Shown: positions 12,931 to 55,700 of the stretch, one piece after another | How positions within the stretch are numbered: position 1 is the stretch's first letter | Layout of the letters: each line of letters starts with the position of its first letter | Assembly (NCBI RefSeq): GCF_900496995.4 | Contig: NC_044019.1 | Span: forward strand, 2,480,001-2,544,000 | DNA: 64,000 nucleotides | DNA from: Aquila chrysaetos chrysaetos | Taxonomy: Eukaryota > Chordata > Aves > Accipitriformes > Accipitridae | Direction: 5' to 3' | Notes under the pieces: model-generated | The model's input: only the letters and a program-made list of their open reading frames with translations | The model's database searches: none | What the model was told of the DNA's origin: nothing | Position numbers and translations under genes: made by a program

Positions 12931-14970
12931 GTGCCAGCGCTGCCCTTCGCCATGGGCGCGTACGGTGGCCCCGGCGCCACAGAAACGTCACCGGGGTGGG
13001 AAGTGAGGACGATGCCGATGGGTGACCACGGATAACGGAGCGGGAGGCAATGCCTCCTCTTGGCAACGCTCTGCTAGGGATGCCGCGGGGATGAAGAGCC
13101 CTTCCTGCGCAAGGGTGGTCCCTGCGGTGGTGGATCCCACCCTCTCTGCTGCATCTCCCATCTCCTGCCGCTGCTGGGGCTCTCCGGCTGCCCTGAGCCG
13201 TGCAGGTGGTTTCTCTTCTCCCGGCAGCGTGCGTGGGAAGAGTCTCTGCTCCACAGGGATGGAAGGGAGCCGTCGCTGCCTCCTGCCAGGACCGTGCTGG
13301 AGCACTAATAGCACATTCAGCTGCAGCAATGGTGCACGTGGCCTCAGAGTGGAACAAGTGGTGCTTGTCCAAATGCAAACTGCAGCCAGCACCACCGGCC
13401 TCATCAGCCTTGAATGGCAGTAATCAGAGGCCCCCTAATTACTCCAGGCTACAGAAATCGGATTTCCTTTTTTTTTTTTTTTCCTCCCCATGGCTTTCAA
13501 AGGAGAGGAGAAGAGAATGAAAGCTGTGACTCTTGCAGGAGGTCTCGGCAGGCCCGGTGGGGCAATTGGTGTGACCCCGAAAGGATCTGCCTTGATTTCC
13601 TTTCATTTCTTCCCTTTTGTCTTTCACATCACATGAAAGCCATGTGATGATGCTTGACTCCATACCTTCATGTTTCTGGAGCCTTTGTAGCTGCAGGGAC
13701 AAGCGTGGGAGCAGGTTCTTAAACCACTTGAAATAATTTTAAAAGATTCCACATATTTTTGCTTTGAAAATAAGCCATGACTGGTCATGGCCTGGTCCCT
13801 GATGTTTGAACGACTGGGGACAGTGAATAGATTGGGCTGCTCTCAGCCGCTGTGTGTCACGGGAGCTGCATAGCCCAAAAGCCCCAAGGCCCTTTGCCTG
13901 TGACTGATGGGACAGGCGAGGTGACAAGGACCTGCGCTGGCTCCCCGCAGCCCCATCCGCGGGAGAATCCACGATGTCAAATTCAGGCACGAAGCAGGTG
14001 GGAGAGAAAAGAGCAAGAGCTCCAGACAGCTGCTTCCGTGGCACTTCAATTAAAGCCTGATCTTCTTAATCTTCCCAGACACCGGCCTTGCCAGCCTCTG
14101 CCTTGCGAGGCTGCACAGAACGCGGCTGTAGCTGTTGCCTGCCCTGCAGCATCTCCCGGGCTGCGGCTGGGGAGCACGGTTCCCCGCTGAAGGTCAAAGC
14201 TGCCTTTTGCTAAGACAGAGCTCAGCTGCCACCGCAATTAGCACCTTTTGGGAGGCCGTCTGTGGCTTCTGAACAGCGGCATGGTCAGCAAGAGCAGACT
14301 TGCTCCGTCCCAACCTTTCCCAGCCAGCCCTGCCTGGGGATGCTCTTGCTTGGGTGCAAGAGCAAGGAGCCCCTGGGCTTCTTCTGAAGGAGACTGCGTT
14401 CTCCTGGGTGGCCCAGGACCCTCCGCAGCTTTCCTGCCTCCGGCAGCCCCTGGTCCTTCCCTGGGAGGAAGGTTTTTTCCCCTGGCGAGGTCCTCTCCCT
14501 GCCCCAGGACCACAGCTCAGCTCTCCTTGTACTGACATCCCTGCAGCAAACCTCTGCACCCCCCCGGTTCCCTTCTCCCAGCGTGTTCCAGCGCTGCTGT
14601 GTTCATCCCGGAGGTGGGAAGGGGGCTGAGTGAGGGGGGTTCACCCTTTTCCACCCCAAAACAAAGGGGGTTCACCGTTTCCCCCCCCTCAAAGTGGAGA
14701 GCGCAGCCCTGTGCCTGGGGGAGAAGCCTGCAGCGAGCCCCTGCCAGGGATAAAAACTGGTTTTAGTGGCCATAGCCCAAGTGAGGGCTCCTTGGGAGAG
14801 GGGGATTCAGCGGGCAGGCAGCTCCCTCTCGTGGGGGAAAAAAAAAAGGAAAAAAAAAAAAAGAAAAAAGCGATGCTTTGGGCTGTGCAGCCGGGATGCG
14901 GTCCCAGATGTGCTGCACAGCTGGAGCCCGGGGCAAGCCCAGCCTCGGGCTGTCCCCGAAGGGGTTTGAT
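12931..14970. other. Intergenic GC-rich DNA, no gene recognised
   Basis: Spacer with only chance open frames. It holds a T15 run near 13470-13484 and an A-rich low-complexity tract at 14838-14869. Nothing else can be supported. Confidence 0.5.
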
Positions 14971-14974
14971 AACT

Positions 14975-15370
14975 TGAATTCCTCCCTGAGAAGAATTAGG
15001 ATGAATCTCCCCATTTGTCCAGAAATGGAGACAAGTGCTCAACAAGGCTATTTCTTCACCTCTCCTAATAATGATTTGTTATTATTTGGGGCAGAGATTG
15101 GATGCTTTCCAGCTGTTTCATTTCCACAGATACTTGGGTTTCAATCTCTCCTGTCTCTGTAATGGCATCCAATCTGCTATTTATTGGATGAATATTTATG
15201 AGGGCTCTGATGAAGAGGCAGATTCGGAGCACGTTTACGACTCATTGGAAACAACCAGAGTCTGGCCCCTAATTAATATGCAGCCTTCTTAATTCCTTGA
15301 TTAAATTCCAACTTGCAAATAAAACATTTGCAATTCACTTCCAAATTATTTTTTTTTTAATAAAAGACAG
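14975..15370. promoter_or_regulatory. Candidate conserved non-coding element
   Basis: About 400 bp of AT-rich sequence with AATAATGATTTG, TATTTATTGGATG, CCTAATTAATATGC and CCTTGATTAAATTCC words, set between GC-rich flanks. It lies about 1.5 kb beyond the COL9A2 poly(A) signal. The composition and density of homeodomain-like cores resemble vertebrate conserved enhancers. No coding frame or spliced exon was found. Confidence 0.4.
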
Positions 15371-15774
15371 TCCCCTTAAAGTTAGCTGATTGCACGTTAA
15401 GTGACAAGGCAGGGGTTGGCAAAGGGCACAGAAAAGGTAATTTAAATGGAGAATGTGTATAGGACGCTTCTGAAGAGTCTGGGGACAGGAGGACTAGATA
15501 AGGATCCATATGGTAAAACACTCTGCTACACAGCAAGGTGCGTAACAGGGAGGGAAGAGTACACGGTCCTGGGTCTGCCTGGGCTTGGATCTGGTCTTTG
15601 CCAGGATTAGCCCCCTCCTGCTGAAGCATGCCCAAATGGGGCTGAGCCCCATTTTTGGCTGCGTTTTGCCAGCGGTCCCCGGGCCAGTGGCAGTGATGCT
15701 CTGTGCCGCAGGAGGGACCCGGCCAGCCTTTCCCACCACCGCTCCCTGGGATTTGTTACCCTGCCAAGCCGAAC

Positions 15775-16400
15775 ATGCTTTGCTAATAAACAAAAATTGA
15801 TTTTTATTTATCTTACAAAGCGAAGCCCCATTGCTCCCGCCGCACAGCTTTAATCCTTTCTGCTGTCGATGGCAATAATGAGAAAGACACCTGCGGATCC
15901 TGTTAGAGCCGCAGGCCTCCTTTTTAACTATTAAAAGATCAATACCCTTTGCAGTGCTGCTAATAGTTTTCTGGCCCACTTGATTGCGAGGGGACTTGGG
16001 TTGACTTGGCCTTAGTTGAAGGTGCCCGATGCAGTTCTGGCAAATTTGCTCAGTCTCCAACACGGAGGGCTCAGGGGTGGCAAATTCCTCTGCAGGTTTG
16101 CAGTGGTGCAAGAGGGAAAAAAGAAAGAACTCTTGCTTAAGAAACTTATTGAGAGGCTGAAATTGTCCCCAAGGATGGGAATGAGCAATTGAGACACCCA
16201 ATAAGGGGCCAGAAACAACAGAAAAACTAACTTCAGCTCTCAAACAATAAGCCCCCGCCAGCGTAGTCCTCATTTGATCCAAAGAAATCAACACATCATT
16301 TCAGTTCATTAACAATCCATCTCATTTTTATTGTCCATTTTTAAAAAAGTTGGTGGTTTTCTATTCATAGTTATAAAATAATCCTATTTTACAAAGATTT
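15775..16400. promoter_or_regulatory. Candidate conserved non-coding element downstream of COL9A2
   Basis: AT-rich sequence starting with CTAATAAACAAAAATTGATT and containing CTTTTTAACTATTAAAAG (about 15919-15936), TTAACAATCC and CATTTTTATTGTCC. ACAAAAATTG, CATTTTTATTGTCC and AACAATCC contain SOX-type ACAA or TTGT cores. Its closeness to the 3' end of a SOX9-dependent cartilage gene makes a chondrocyte enhancer plausible, but this is inference. Confidence 0.35.
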
Positions 16401-16477
16401 ACAGCTCTGTGAGTGCCCAGCAATGAACAAGGCTGGATCTGGCAAGTCTCTTAAATAATCAAACCACAATTTTGTTG

Positions 16478-16505
16478 TTTTTTTTTTTTTTAAAAAAAAA
16501 AAAAA
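16478..16505. repeat. T14-A14 perfect inverted homopolymer
   Basis: Fourteen T residues are followed directly by fourteen A residues, a 28-bp perfect palindrome. It lies just past the COL9A2 3' end. It may be a slippage product or a nucleosome-excluding tract, and it is a known type of hard spot for sequencing. Confidence 0.9.
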
Positions 16506-16671
16506 GGGACAAAAAGGAAATTGGCAATGAGCCAATTCAGCACCAAGCAGGACATAACAGAGTGAGAGGGTTTGTATAAAAGACAATTTATTTCTTTGGG
16601 AAGGGGCACAGGGAGCAGAGGGGGCAGGTAACGAACCCCAGTAACGAGGACAGGACTCGGGGCAACCTCTC

Positions 16672-16677
16672 TTTATT
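16672..16677 (-). terminator. COL9A2: COL9A2 poly(A) signal
   Basis: AATAAA on the minus strand, 218 nt past the stop codon, so cleavage would fall near 16650-16660. A second AATAAA on the same strand at 16587-16592 could be used instead. The 3' UTR would then be about 240 or 320 nt long. Confidence 0.7.
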
Positions 16678-16894
16678 CTTCACCGTCCCCCAAGCTGTGG
16701 GAGAGGGGCGATACCTACACCAAATTAAGTTCCCAAGGCTGCGCTTCCCCTCCGGCGGCTGCTCCAAGCCCAGCGCCCTCCCGCAGCCGGGACGGGCAGA
16801 GGTCGCTCCCTACGGATTTGCAGTTTTCTGGTCTCTTTGCTACCAGCCCTGGCCCGGGTTTGCCGGCCAGGTCTGCCGCGGTGCCGGTGCCTTC

Positions 16895-30743
<13,849 letters not shown>

Positions 30744-30908
30744 GGCGAGGGCGGCCGGCACCAAGCGGCAGTGGCCTCGTCTCGCCGCGCTCAGGTATGG
30801 CAGCAGCCCCGACTGCACAGCCGGACACCGGAGGAGGAGGGGGCTCATTAATATGGAGCAGTGGGACGAAGGCAGGCGGGCAGCCCCGGCCCCCCCCCCC
30901 CCCCCCCC
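30744..30908 (-). promoter_or_regulatory. COL9A2: Probable COL9A2 core promoter and 5' UTR
   Basis: A TATA-like CATATTAATG lies on the minus strand at 30848-30857, about 105 bp upstream of the start codon, which would put transcription start near 30820. Just upstream, C19 on the plus strand (30890-30908) is a G19 run on the gene strand and could form a quadruplex. The start site is inferred, since no transcript data are available. Confidence 0.5.
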
Positions 30909-30957
30909 GCTCAGGTGAGCCCGTAGCTATTTTGGGCTGCACGGCGGGATGCTGCCG

Positions 30958-31026
30958 GAGGCTTTGGCACGATGGCGGTGGAGGCTTTGGCACGATGGCG
31001 GTGGGGAATTTGGCACGATGGTGGTG
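30958..31026. repeat. 23-bp tandem repeat, three units, with YY1-like cores
   Basis: Units at 30958-30980 and 30981-31003 are identical (GAGGCTTTGGCACGATGGCG then GTG); the third at 31004-31026 has four changes, and a decayed fourth starts at 31027. Each unit contains TGGCACGATGGCGG or TGGCACGATGGTGG. The CGATGGCGG core is close to the YY1 site AAGATGGCGGC. The array lies about 140-210 bp upstream of the inferred COL9A2 start site. Confidence 0.85.
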
Positions 31027-31029
31027 GAG

Positions 31030-32800
31030 GATTTTTGGGAGAGGAGGGGGACGAGCTGGGGGGCTGCTGTCGGAGCTGCATGGCGAGACCCCGGCCAGGA
31101 CATCTGCGTGGGCACCCCCAGGAGTGCCAGCGTGTCCCCTGTGCTGTCCCCATCGCGATGCCCATGCCAGTGCCACAGGGCATCGTGCTGCCCGGGGGCT
31201 GGGGCTGCCGTTGCCCCCACACCCCGTGATGGGTCAGCACTGGGAGCAGGTTCCTGCCACCGTGGGGAGGGTCCTGGGTGATTTCTGACGTGTCTGACCC
31301 AATTTCTGCCCTGTGAGCCCCCGTGCAGCCCCAGGCAGGGCGGCCACCCCACTGCGGGTCCTCGGGCACCCCCACGAAATGCACCCGTGGCCCCAGTGTG
31401 GCACTGGGAGGGGAAGGGGGGCTGTGCCAGGGGGTCACCCGGCTGCTCCCCGCAGCCCTGGCAGGGCACGAGGCCTGTGTCTGTGGGGGCACGGATACCC
31501 CATTCATCACCCCCCCCCATGCCCAGCTCCCCGCACCCGGCTCCTGCCTTCGCTGGCAGCTGCCCCCCGAACTCGCCGCCCCCCCCAGCCCTGGAGCGGT
31601 GCAGCGCTCCCAGGGAACGCGGGGATGATTCATCTTGGTGATTTCTTCCTCCTCCTCACGGAGGGCTCGAAGGCTCCGTGACGAGCCGCTGCAGACTGAT
31701 TCATCGGTATTGGGGGGGGGCTCAGTGCCCCCCCCACCCCAGAGCGGGCAGGCTGCTGCCTGCACCCCAGCGCGGGTCAGGGGTGGCAGAGCAATGGTTT
31801 GCATCCTCTCCGGTGGGCACGGGGCCATCCCAGCACATGGACCAGTCGGGACTGGTGGTGCGTTGCTCTGGGCTAGTATCTCCTCTCCGGTTCTTTCGCC
31901 CTGTGTCCCAGCCCGGCTCAGGGAGGGCCGATGGGATCCTGCCCTCCCCGCTCCTCCGACGGGCAGCGAAAGCTGCTCCGAACCTCGGCGGCAGCAGGGA
32001 AGCGCTTCCACCAAGACCTGGTGTTCTGAGACAAAACTCCTTTTAGCTCTAGGCTGAGAGCACCTTGTTTTCAGAGCATCTAAATTTGGATCTTCACCAT
32101 TCATGGAGCTGCTGGGATATTTCTGCTTGTGCCAGAGGCAGATGCGTCCCAGCACCGCCAGCGAGCCCAGCACCTTTCTGGGACACGAGTGTCACTTTTG
32201 GAAGAATTATGTAATTTCCAAGTGTCTCTCAGATTACTACATAGTGACTTTTTTTTTTTCTCCTTTTGATGCCATTGCTCATTTGATTGCACCTTTTCAT
32301 GTATTGCCGTTTCTCACATTCTCCCCCCAGCACCTCAGCACGGGAATACCGGGGTTTGGTTTATGATCTCCATCTTGTTTAAAAGACTCAGTCTTTTTCT
32401 CTCCCATTAATTTCACCGTGGGATCCAACCGGAACACTTGCCTTTGACCAGTGGTCCCCCCCACGTTCCTGGGGGTGAGGGTTGCAGGGTCTGCCCCGCT
32501 GCCCTTGGGGTCCCCCTCCCCAGAGGAGCGGTGGGAGGATCGGGCCCGCAGTGACCTGGGCAGTGCCGTGTCCCAGACTGCCAGGACAGTGTGAGAGATG
32601 GGGTTAGGAGGAGCTGGGCCCCCCCCACGGCCCCGGCCCCACGGGCTGCTGCAGGCCAGGGCCCCAGGAGAGCCGTGGGGCAGCCCGGAGCCATGGCCGC
32701 CTCCGTGGGGCAGAGATCTGGGGCAGAGCCTGGCCCGGGCAGGGATGGAGTCACTTGAGCAGGGACCTCGTCCTCCTTCTTCTCTCCCCTCTGCCTCCTC
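31030..32800. other. Spacer between divergent COL9A2 and SMAP2 promoters
   Basis: GC-rich unique DNA with chance open frames of Pro/Gly/Ala-rich composition and no splice-supported exon. An AT-richer patch lies at about 32185-32345. The two genes are transcribed away from each other with about 2.6 kb between their first exons, too far for a classical shared bidirectional promoter. Confidence 0.5.
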
Positions 32801-32814
32801 CAGGGAGCCCCCCT

Positions 32815-33170
32815 CTGCTCAGCCCCCCCAACCCCCCCGCACCCCACAGCCCCCCCTCCATCCCACAGCCAGCACCCCCAAACCACCAACCAGCACCTCC
32901 AGGACCCCCCCCCCAACCCCCCGCACCCCACAGCACCCCTTCCAGCCCGCAGCCATCCCCACCAAACCCCCACCCAGCACCCCCAACCCCCCCAGCACCC
33001 AGACCCTCCCCACCCAGCACCCCCCAAACCCCCAGCACCCAGACCCGACCCTCCCCACCCAGCACCCCTGCACCCCCACCCAGCACCCAGACCCTCCTCA
33101 CCCAGCACGCCGAACCCTCCCAACCACCATCCTCGCACCCCTCACCCCCCCCTCCCCCGTCCCCCCCCAG
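32815..33170. repeat. C-rich minisatellite upstream of SMAP2
   Basis: Irregular tandem copies of CACCCAGCACCCCC, CCCCCAACCCCC and AGCACCCAGACCCTCC run for about 350 bp with almost no G on the plus strand. The complementary strand therefore has dense G runs with quadruplex potential. Long open frames here (Pro/Thr/Ser-rich on plus, Gly/Trp-rich on minus) are products of the repeat and are not genes. Confidence 0.85.
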
Positions 33171-33510
33171 CCGCCGCCGCCGCCGCAGCCCCACGCCCCC
33201 AGCTCCGCCCGTCACGTGACCCTGCCCATTCATGCCTCTCCCCCGCCACCGCCCCTCCTCCTCCGATTGGCTCCCGCTGGCGTTGCCGCGAGGTTGACGA
33301 ATCAACGGCGAGGAGGAGGGGCCTGGGGCGGGGTGGGGAGGGGGGGAAGAGAGGGGCGGGAAGGCGTTAAAGCGCGGGCGCTGCGCCCCTATTGGCTCCT
33401 CCCCTCCTTCGTTGCCCCGCCCCCCCGCCGCCGGCCGGAAGCAGGAAGCGTCGTAGTGCCCGAGGCGGCGGCGGCGCCGTGACCCGCGGGCGGGCAGCGC
33501 CGGCCGCGCC
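33171..33510 (+). promoter_or_regulatory. SMAP2: SMAP2 CpG-island promoter and 5' UTR
   Basis: A CpG-dense stretch that continues to about 33950. It holds the palindrome GTCACGTGAC (33211-33220; an E-box that equals the CLEAR consensus for TFEB/TFE3/MITF), two inverted CCAAT boxes (ATTGG at 33266-33270 and 33391-33395), GC boxes (33325-33333, 33353-33360) and an ETS site CCGGAAG (33435-33441). No TATA box is evident, as is usual for a housekeeping gene. Transcription probably starts near 33400-33470. Confidence 0.7.
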
Positions 33511-51781
<18,271 letters not shown>

Positions 51782-52780
51782 TCCCTTGCGTTGTGACCAT
51801 TTTTGCCTTCTGTTCTGTTCTTCAAAACTGCTCCATGAGACATTCAGGGTTTTTCTTTCTGGCTGGCTGCCCAGCCTGAACCTCTTTCCATAACTGAGAC
51901 CCATCTCTGCCTTTTCACTGTCAGACATGGTGAAACCTCAGTGATCAGAACATGAGCTCCCCTGTATTTAGCACAGTCAATGCACACTTCTGGGGTGGAC
52001 CCCCTCCTTGCACAAACCTCCACTAATGCTTCTGGGTAGCACTTAATGTCCTGCTGGATATCTTAGCAGAGGTGTGACTGAGGAACTTGGGAAATCTGTG
52101 CTTAATACTGCCTGTAATGTCAGGCCTTTTAAGAATCACTTAAACTCTAGTATTAGTAGGGGTTTTAGTTAGCGGAGGGGTGGAAACATTGTTTGGTGCT
52201 GAGGAACTGGATTTTAACCCAAGCCCAGGGGCAAGCAAGCCTTGCTACCTCTTCCCTTGAGTGGAGTTCTCTGGAGCTGAGGCCTCGCTGTGCTTGGCTC
52301 GCCAACCCTCATTGGAACCAAAGTCATTTTGAAGACCCCTCTCCCTCCCCCCGTGAGCAAGCAGGATTCTCGCACAGTGTGGGGGCAAGCTGTTTGGAAT
52401 GTGAAACTTGCACTTCAGAGTGGCTTTTCTGTCTAATGTGTGGTATTGATGTATTTAACTTTTAACAATCTAACTGAGAGTTAACTTATCAAGGGCTGAG
52501 AGCCCACTGCAAATTTTCTTACACTTTTAAAATGACTATGACATCCTAATTTATACTTTTTTCATATTTTTTTGTTCCTGTGTAATCCTGGTACCCGTTT
52601 CTGGCTAGCTTTTGACATTTTAATCTAGGCATAAGAAGTGGGTGGGTCAGATTTCTTTTCTCATCTTCAGTAGAACACAACTGCTTAAACTCATCAGCGT
52701 GAGCAAGAAGTCAGACTTCTGTGGTCTACTTTATCCTGTGTATATGTAAATTCCCAAATAAAATATTGCAGTGAAACCTC
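51782..52780 (+). terminator. SMAP2: SMAP2 3' UTR and poly(A) signal
   Basis: About 1 kb of 3' UTR follows TGA at 51779-51781. AATAAA at 52757-52762 (CCCAAATAAAATATTGCAG) is the only well-placed poly(A) signal, so cleavage is expected near 52780. No further coding frame of note follows. Confidence 0.8.
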
Positions 52781-52789
52781 AACTGACTT

Positions 52790-55700
52790 ACCTTGTTTTT
52801 AAACAGTGTAACAGATTGTGTTAAACACTGCTGCCATTGGTGTGAGTTGTTCACTTCAGGTGTGGGGACTTGGAGCCTTTCATCCAAATCAGACCAACTC
52901 CATCTGCTTTGGTGCAGGGCTGTGTCCCAAATGTCAGGCGAGAATAGCGTTTGCCTGAAAGCTAAGGACTATCGGTACACAAAGAACCAGGCTCAGCAGA
53001 GGCAGAATCAGGTCAGTTGACACTTTTATATACAAGAGAGACTCACAGCTTAGGGGTGTGGGTAAACGCAGCGTTCCTGCAGCTGTGGCTGCAGGGAGAA
53101 CTTAAATTATTAGGACTGCAGCTTTACACTAATGTTCAATGAAACCTGACCAAGGCCTATCCAAAAGGTAAATTTACAAGCTTTTACAAAAAGTGGTAAC
53201 AGGCTGGGGCATTTAGGAGTTGCCTAAAGAACAGATATGAAGGCCAGTTTTCCTTAGGCTTGTGGGTGGCTATGTGCAGCTGCTGGGGAGAGAGCTCAGC
53301 TAATTGTATGAGCCTTGAGTTGATGGTACTCTGCTTGCATATTAATTATGGTATTTCTTTCCTCAAGTCAAAACCTGCTCTTCTCAGAAAAAAGAGGGTT
53401 TCTTCCTCTTCCCCTCCTCCCCAGCATATCTGGTTTGGTGGTGGGGGAGGGTTGGCTTTTTTTCGTTTTGGGCTGGATGTTTTGAGAAGCTCAACTCAAG
53501 CGCAGAAAAAAGTTTTCAAGCTGGCTTTAATCATCTTCACTTGCTGCCCCAATACTGTACATGCAGGTACAAGCCAATGAAAATGTGAATACTTCAGTTT
53601 TTTCCTCCTTGGGAAAACTGGCTAAGAATATTTTACAAAATAGCGTGCACCCTCACAGCCATCAGTCCTGCTGCATATAAACCACAAAAATACAAGAGTT
53701 TTACATTAAGAAATACCACACACATATAAAACATTACATAACACAGGTATAAAATTGCCATTTGCTTTTTTAAATCTATTACCATTCTCAAGCATCCATC
53801 ACAAGCCCATCCCCTTGTCTTGAACATGGAACCAGGGCTTAAAGGACCCCCTAGTTCCCCCCTCTGCGGCATTTGTTTTAAGGTGGAGTTGTTAAACTTA
53901 TGAATCTGTCATCAAAGCAAAGTTTATCACAAAATACGAGTGGGCTAGTGAAGGCAGCCAAGTTGGTTCACTAATGCGATCACATCCTGGCTTCCAAAAG
54001 TACAAAGCTACCCAGGGTGAGTGTGTCAGTCCTGTACGAGTTCTGCACCTAACTCTCCTTTTCCCCTTAGGTAATGGATGCACACAGAAGGACGTTAAGG
54101 TTGACGTGTGCCACTCGTGGTGAGATGTCTGCTACCTTTTTCATTAGAGACTGAAGGCTAAGCTCATAGTAGCAATTAACTCGTGGCTAATGGAGTTCTG
54201 ACAACTTCCCAATCTAATGGGAGTCTCTTGGTTTAGGTAATTCTTTTCAATGCAACTTGTTGGGGACTTTAGGATGGAAAATGTGAAGTAGCATAGATTT
54301 CTGTGTCCTTGCTTGGTTGTATCGCTTTCGTATGATGCACCCCTGTCAAGATACTCGTTTTAGCCTTCTGAAGCAGCTACCTGGAGAAGAAGGGCTATGG
54401 TTAGAAAAGACTGGCTGGCTTGAGTTGTTCTGGGCGCATCTCTCATTGCCTCCTACCTTTAATGATCTTGGACCCTTTTATGCCCCCTCATACTTTTTAG
54501 GGGTCTAATGCAATTAAAAGGCATAGGCTGTGTTTAAAGATTTGTAACGTATAGGTAAAATCCCTCATGTGTCTTGTTTGGGAATATAAATTCTGAATTT
54601 TTTGATAGGATGAATGCTTCAGTTTGGGTGCTTCTAAAAAACTCATTGGTGCTTTTCTCTGTGTGCTTGGTTTTGTTTTTTTCTTCCTGGTGCTGTTAGT
54701 AATCAAATTCAAGGACAAACTTCTATTCAGACTTGGAGCTGCTACTTTACCAAGTGTTGTTGCTAAGACAGATGTGTATGTTTTTACATTTGAGGTATAA
54801 ACTTCTGAGATTAATGACAGATTCTTGAGGCCTGGATAATATCTTAAATGGTCCGGGTGCTTGTTCATAGCTTAATTTTGAGGTGGGGAGTAGGACAACA
54901 TGATGGGGAAGATTATTTAGTTTTAACTGCATGAAAAGATCAAGCCCTTTTAAGAAAACAAGGCCACCAACTTCAAAGTGCTAACATTCAAGAGGCATCC
55001 GCTGCCAGGGTCCCTGGCTAGTTGGGTACAAGGAGGGGAGTGCTGCTCCGTCCCGAGGCTCTCTGACATCAAGCATTGCTTCACGGTTCTCACTGCAAGT
55101 GTTTAGGACAAAGTTCCCTTTTTTTAGCGAGTGCTGGGATCTAGCAGATATATACAGACGGCGACCCTGTTAGGAAATCAGATCAATGTTCAATACCCGT
55201 CCTCCTGCCTGAGGGATGCCCTTTCTGCCTACTTCTGAGGCTCCCTCTCCATCTGCACTACAGGCAAATGCTTTAGTGAGGGTTTAGTGCCCCTCCAAGA
55301 GCAGCAGCACTGTCCTCAGCTCGTCGCATCAGAGATGCTCACCTCCTTCCCAGCCCTTTGCGGGAGGGGAGGACTGTTGGGGGAGCAGGACTGCAAACAC
55401 CCGCCTGTGTCGGGCTAAGGGGGGCAGCCTTTGGAGCCCCATTTATCTACATGATTTTTAACAGGAGAGATGAAAGGGGATACCTACTGTCCAGCCGAAT
55501 CATCCCTCCTTCCAGAGAAGCACTCTGGCTTCTTGCTTCCCTTGCCCTTTAGCTCAGCAATCAATAGTGCAAGTGCTAAACGAAGCGGAGGTTGGGCTCG
55601 CAGGAGCCAGCATGGGAGCAGGTGGTAAATGCACACCCCGTATAATTGCTCTTCATTGCACAGTTACAACAAAAAATAACCTGAATGTGGTAGAGTGCAC

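Noticed and set aside
15494-16294. 266-codon minus-strand frame downstream of COL9A2
   Set aside because: It does not resemble any family known to me, and it spans AT-rich and GC-rich segments with no change in pattern. I could not exclude a lineage-specific transcript but found no support for one.
30744-30848. N-terminal extension of COL9A2 from the in-frame ATG at 30848
   Set aside because: The ATG overlaps a TATA-like box, the added residues would bury the signal peptide, and human COL9A2 starts at the position matching 30743.
30911-32173. 420-codon minus-strand open frame
   Set aside because: High GC removes stop codons by chance. Composition is Pro/Gly/Ser/Ala without domains, and it covers a tandem repeat and promoter sequence.
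32598-33482. Long Pro/Thr/Ser-rich open frame on the plus strand, and the Gly/Trp-rich frame opposite it
   Set aside because: It is produced by the C-rich minisatellite and overlaps the SMAP2 promoter; no splice sites, no known domain, composition purely repeat-driven.
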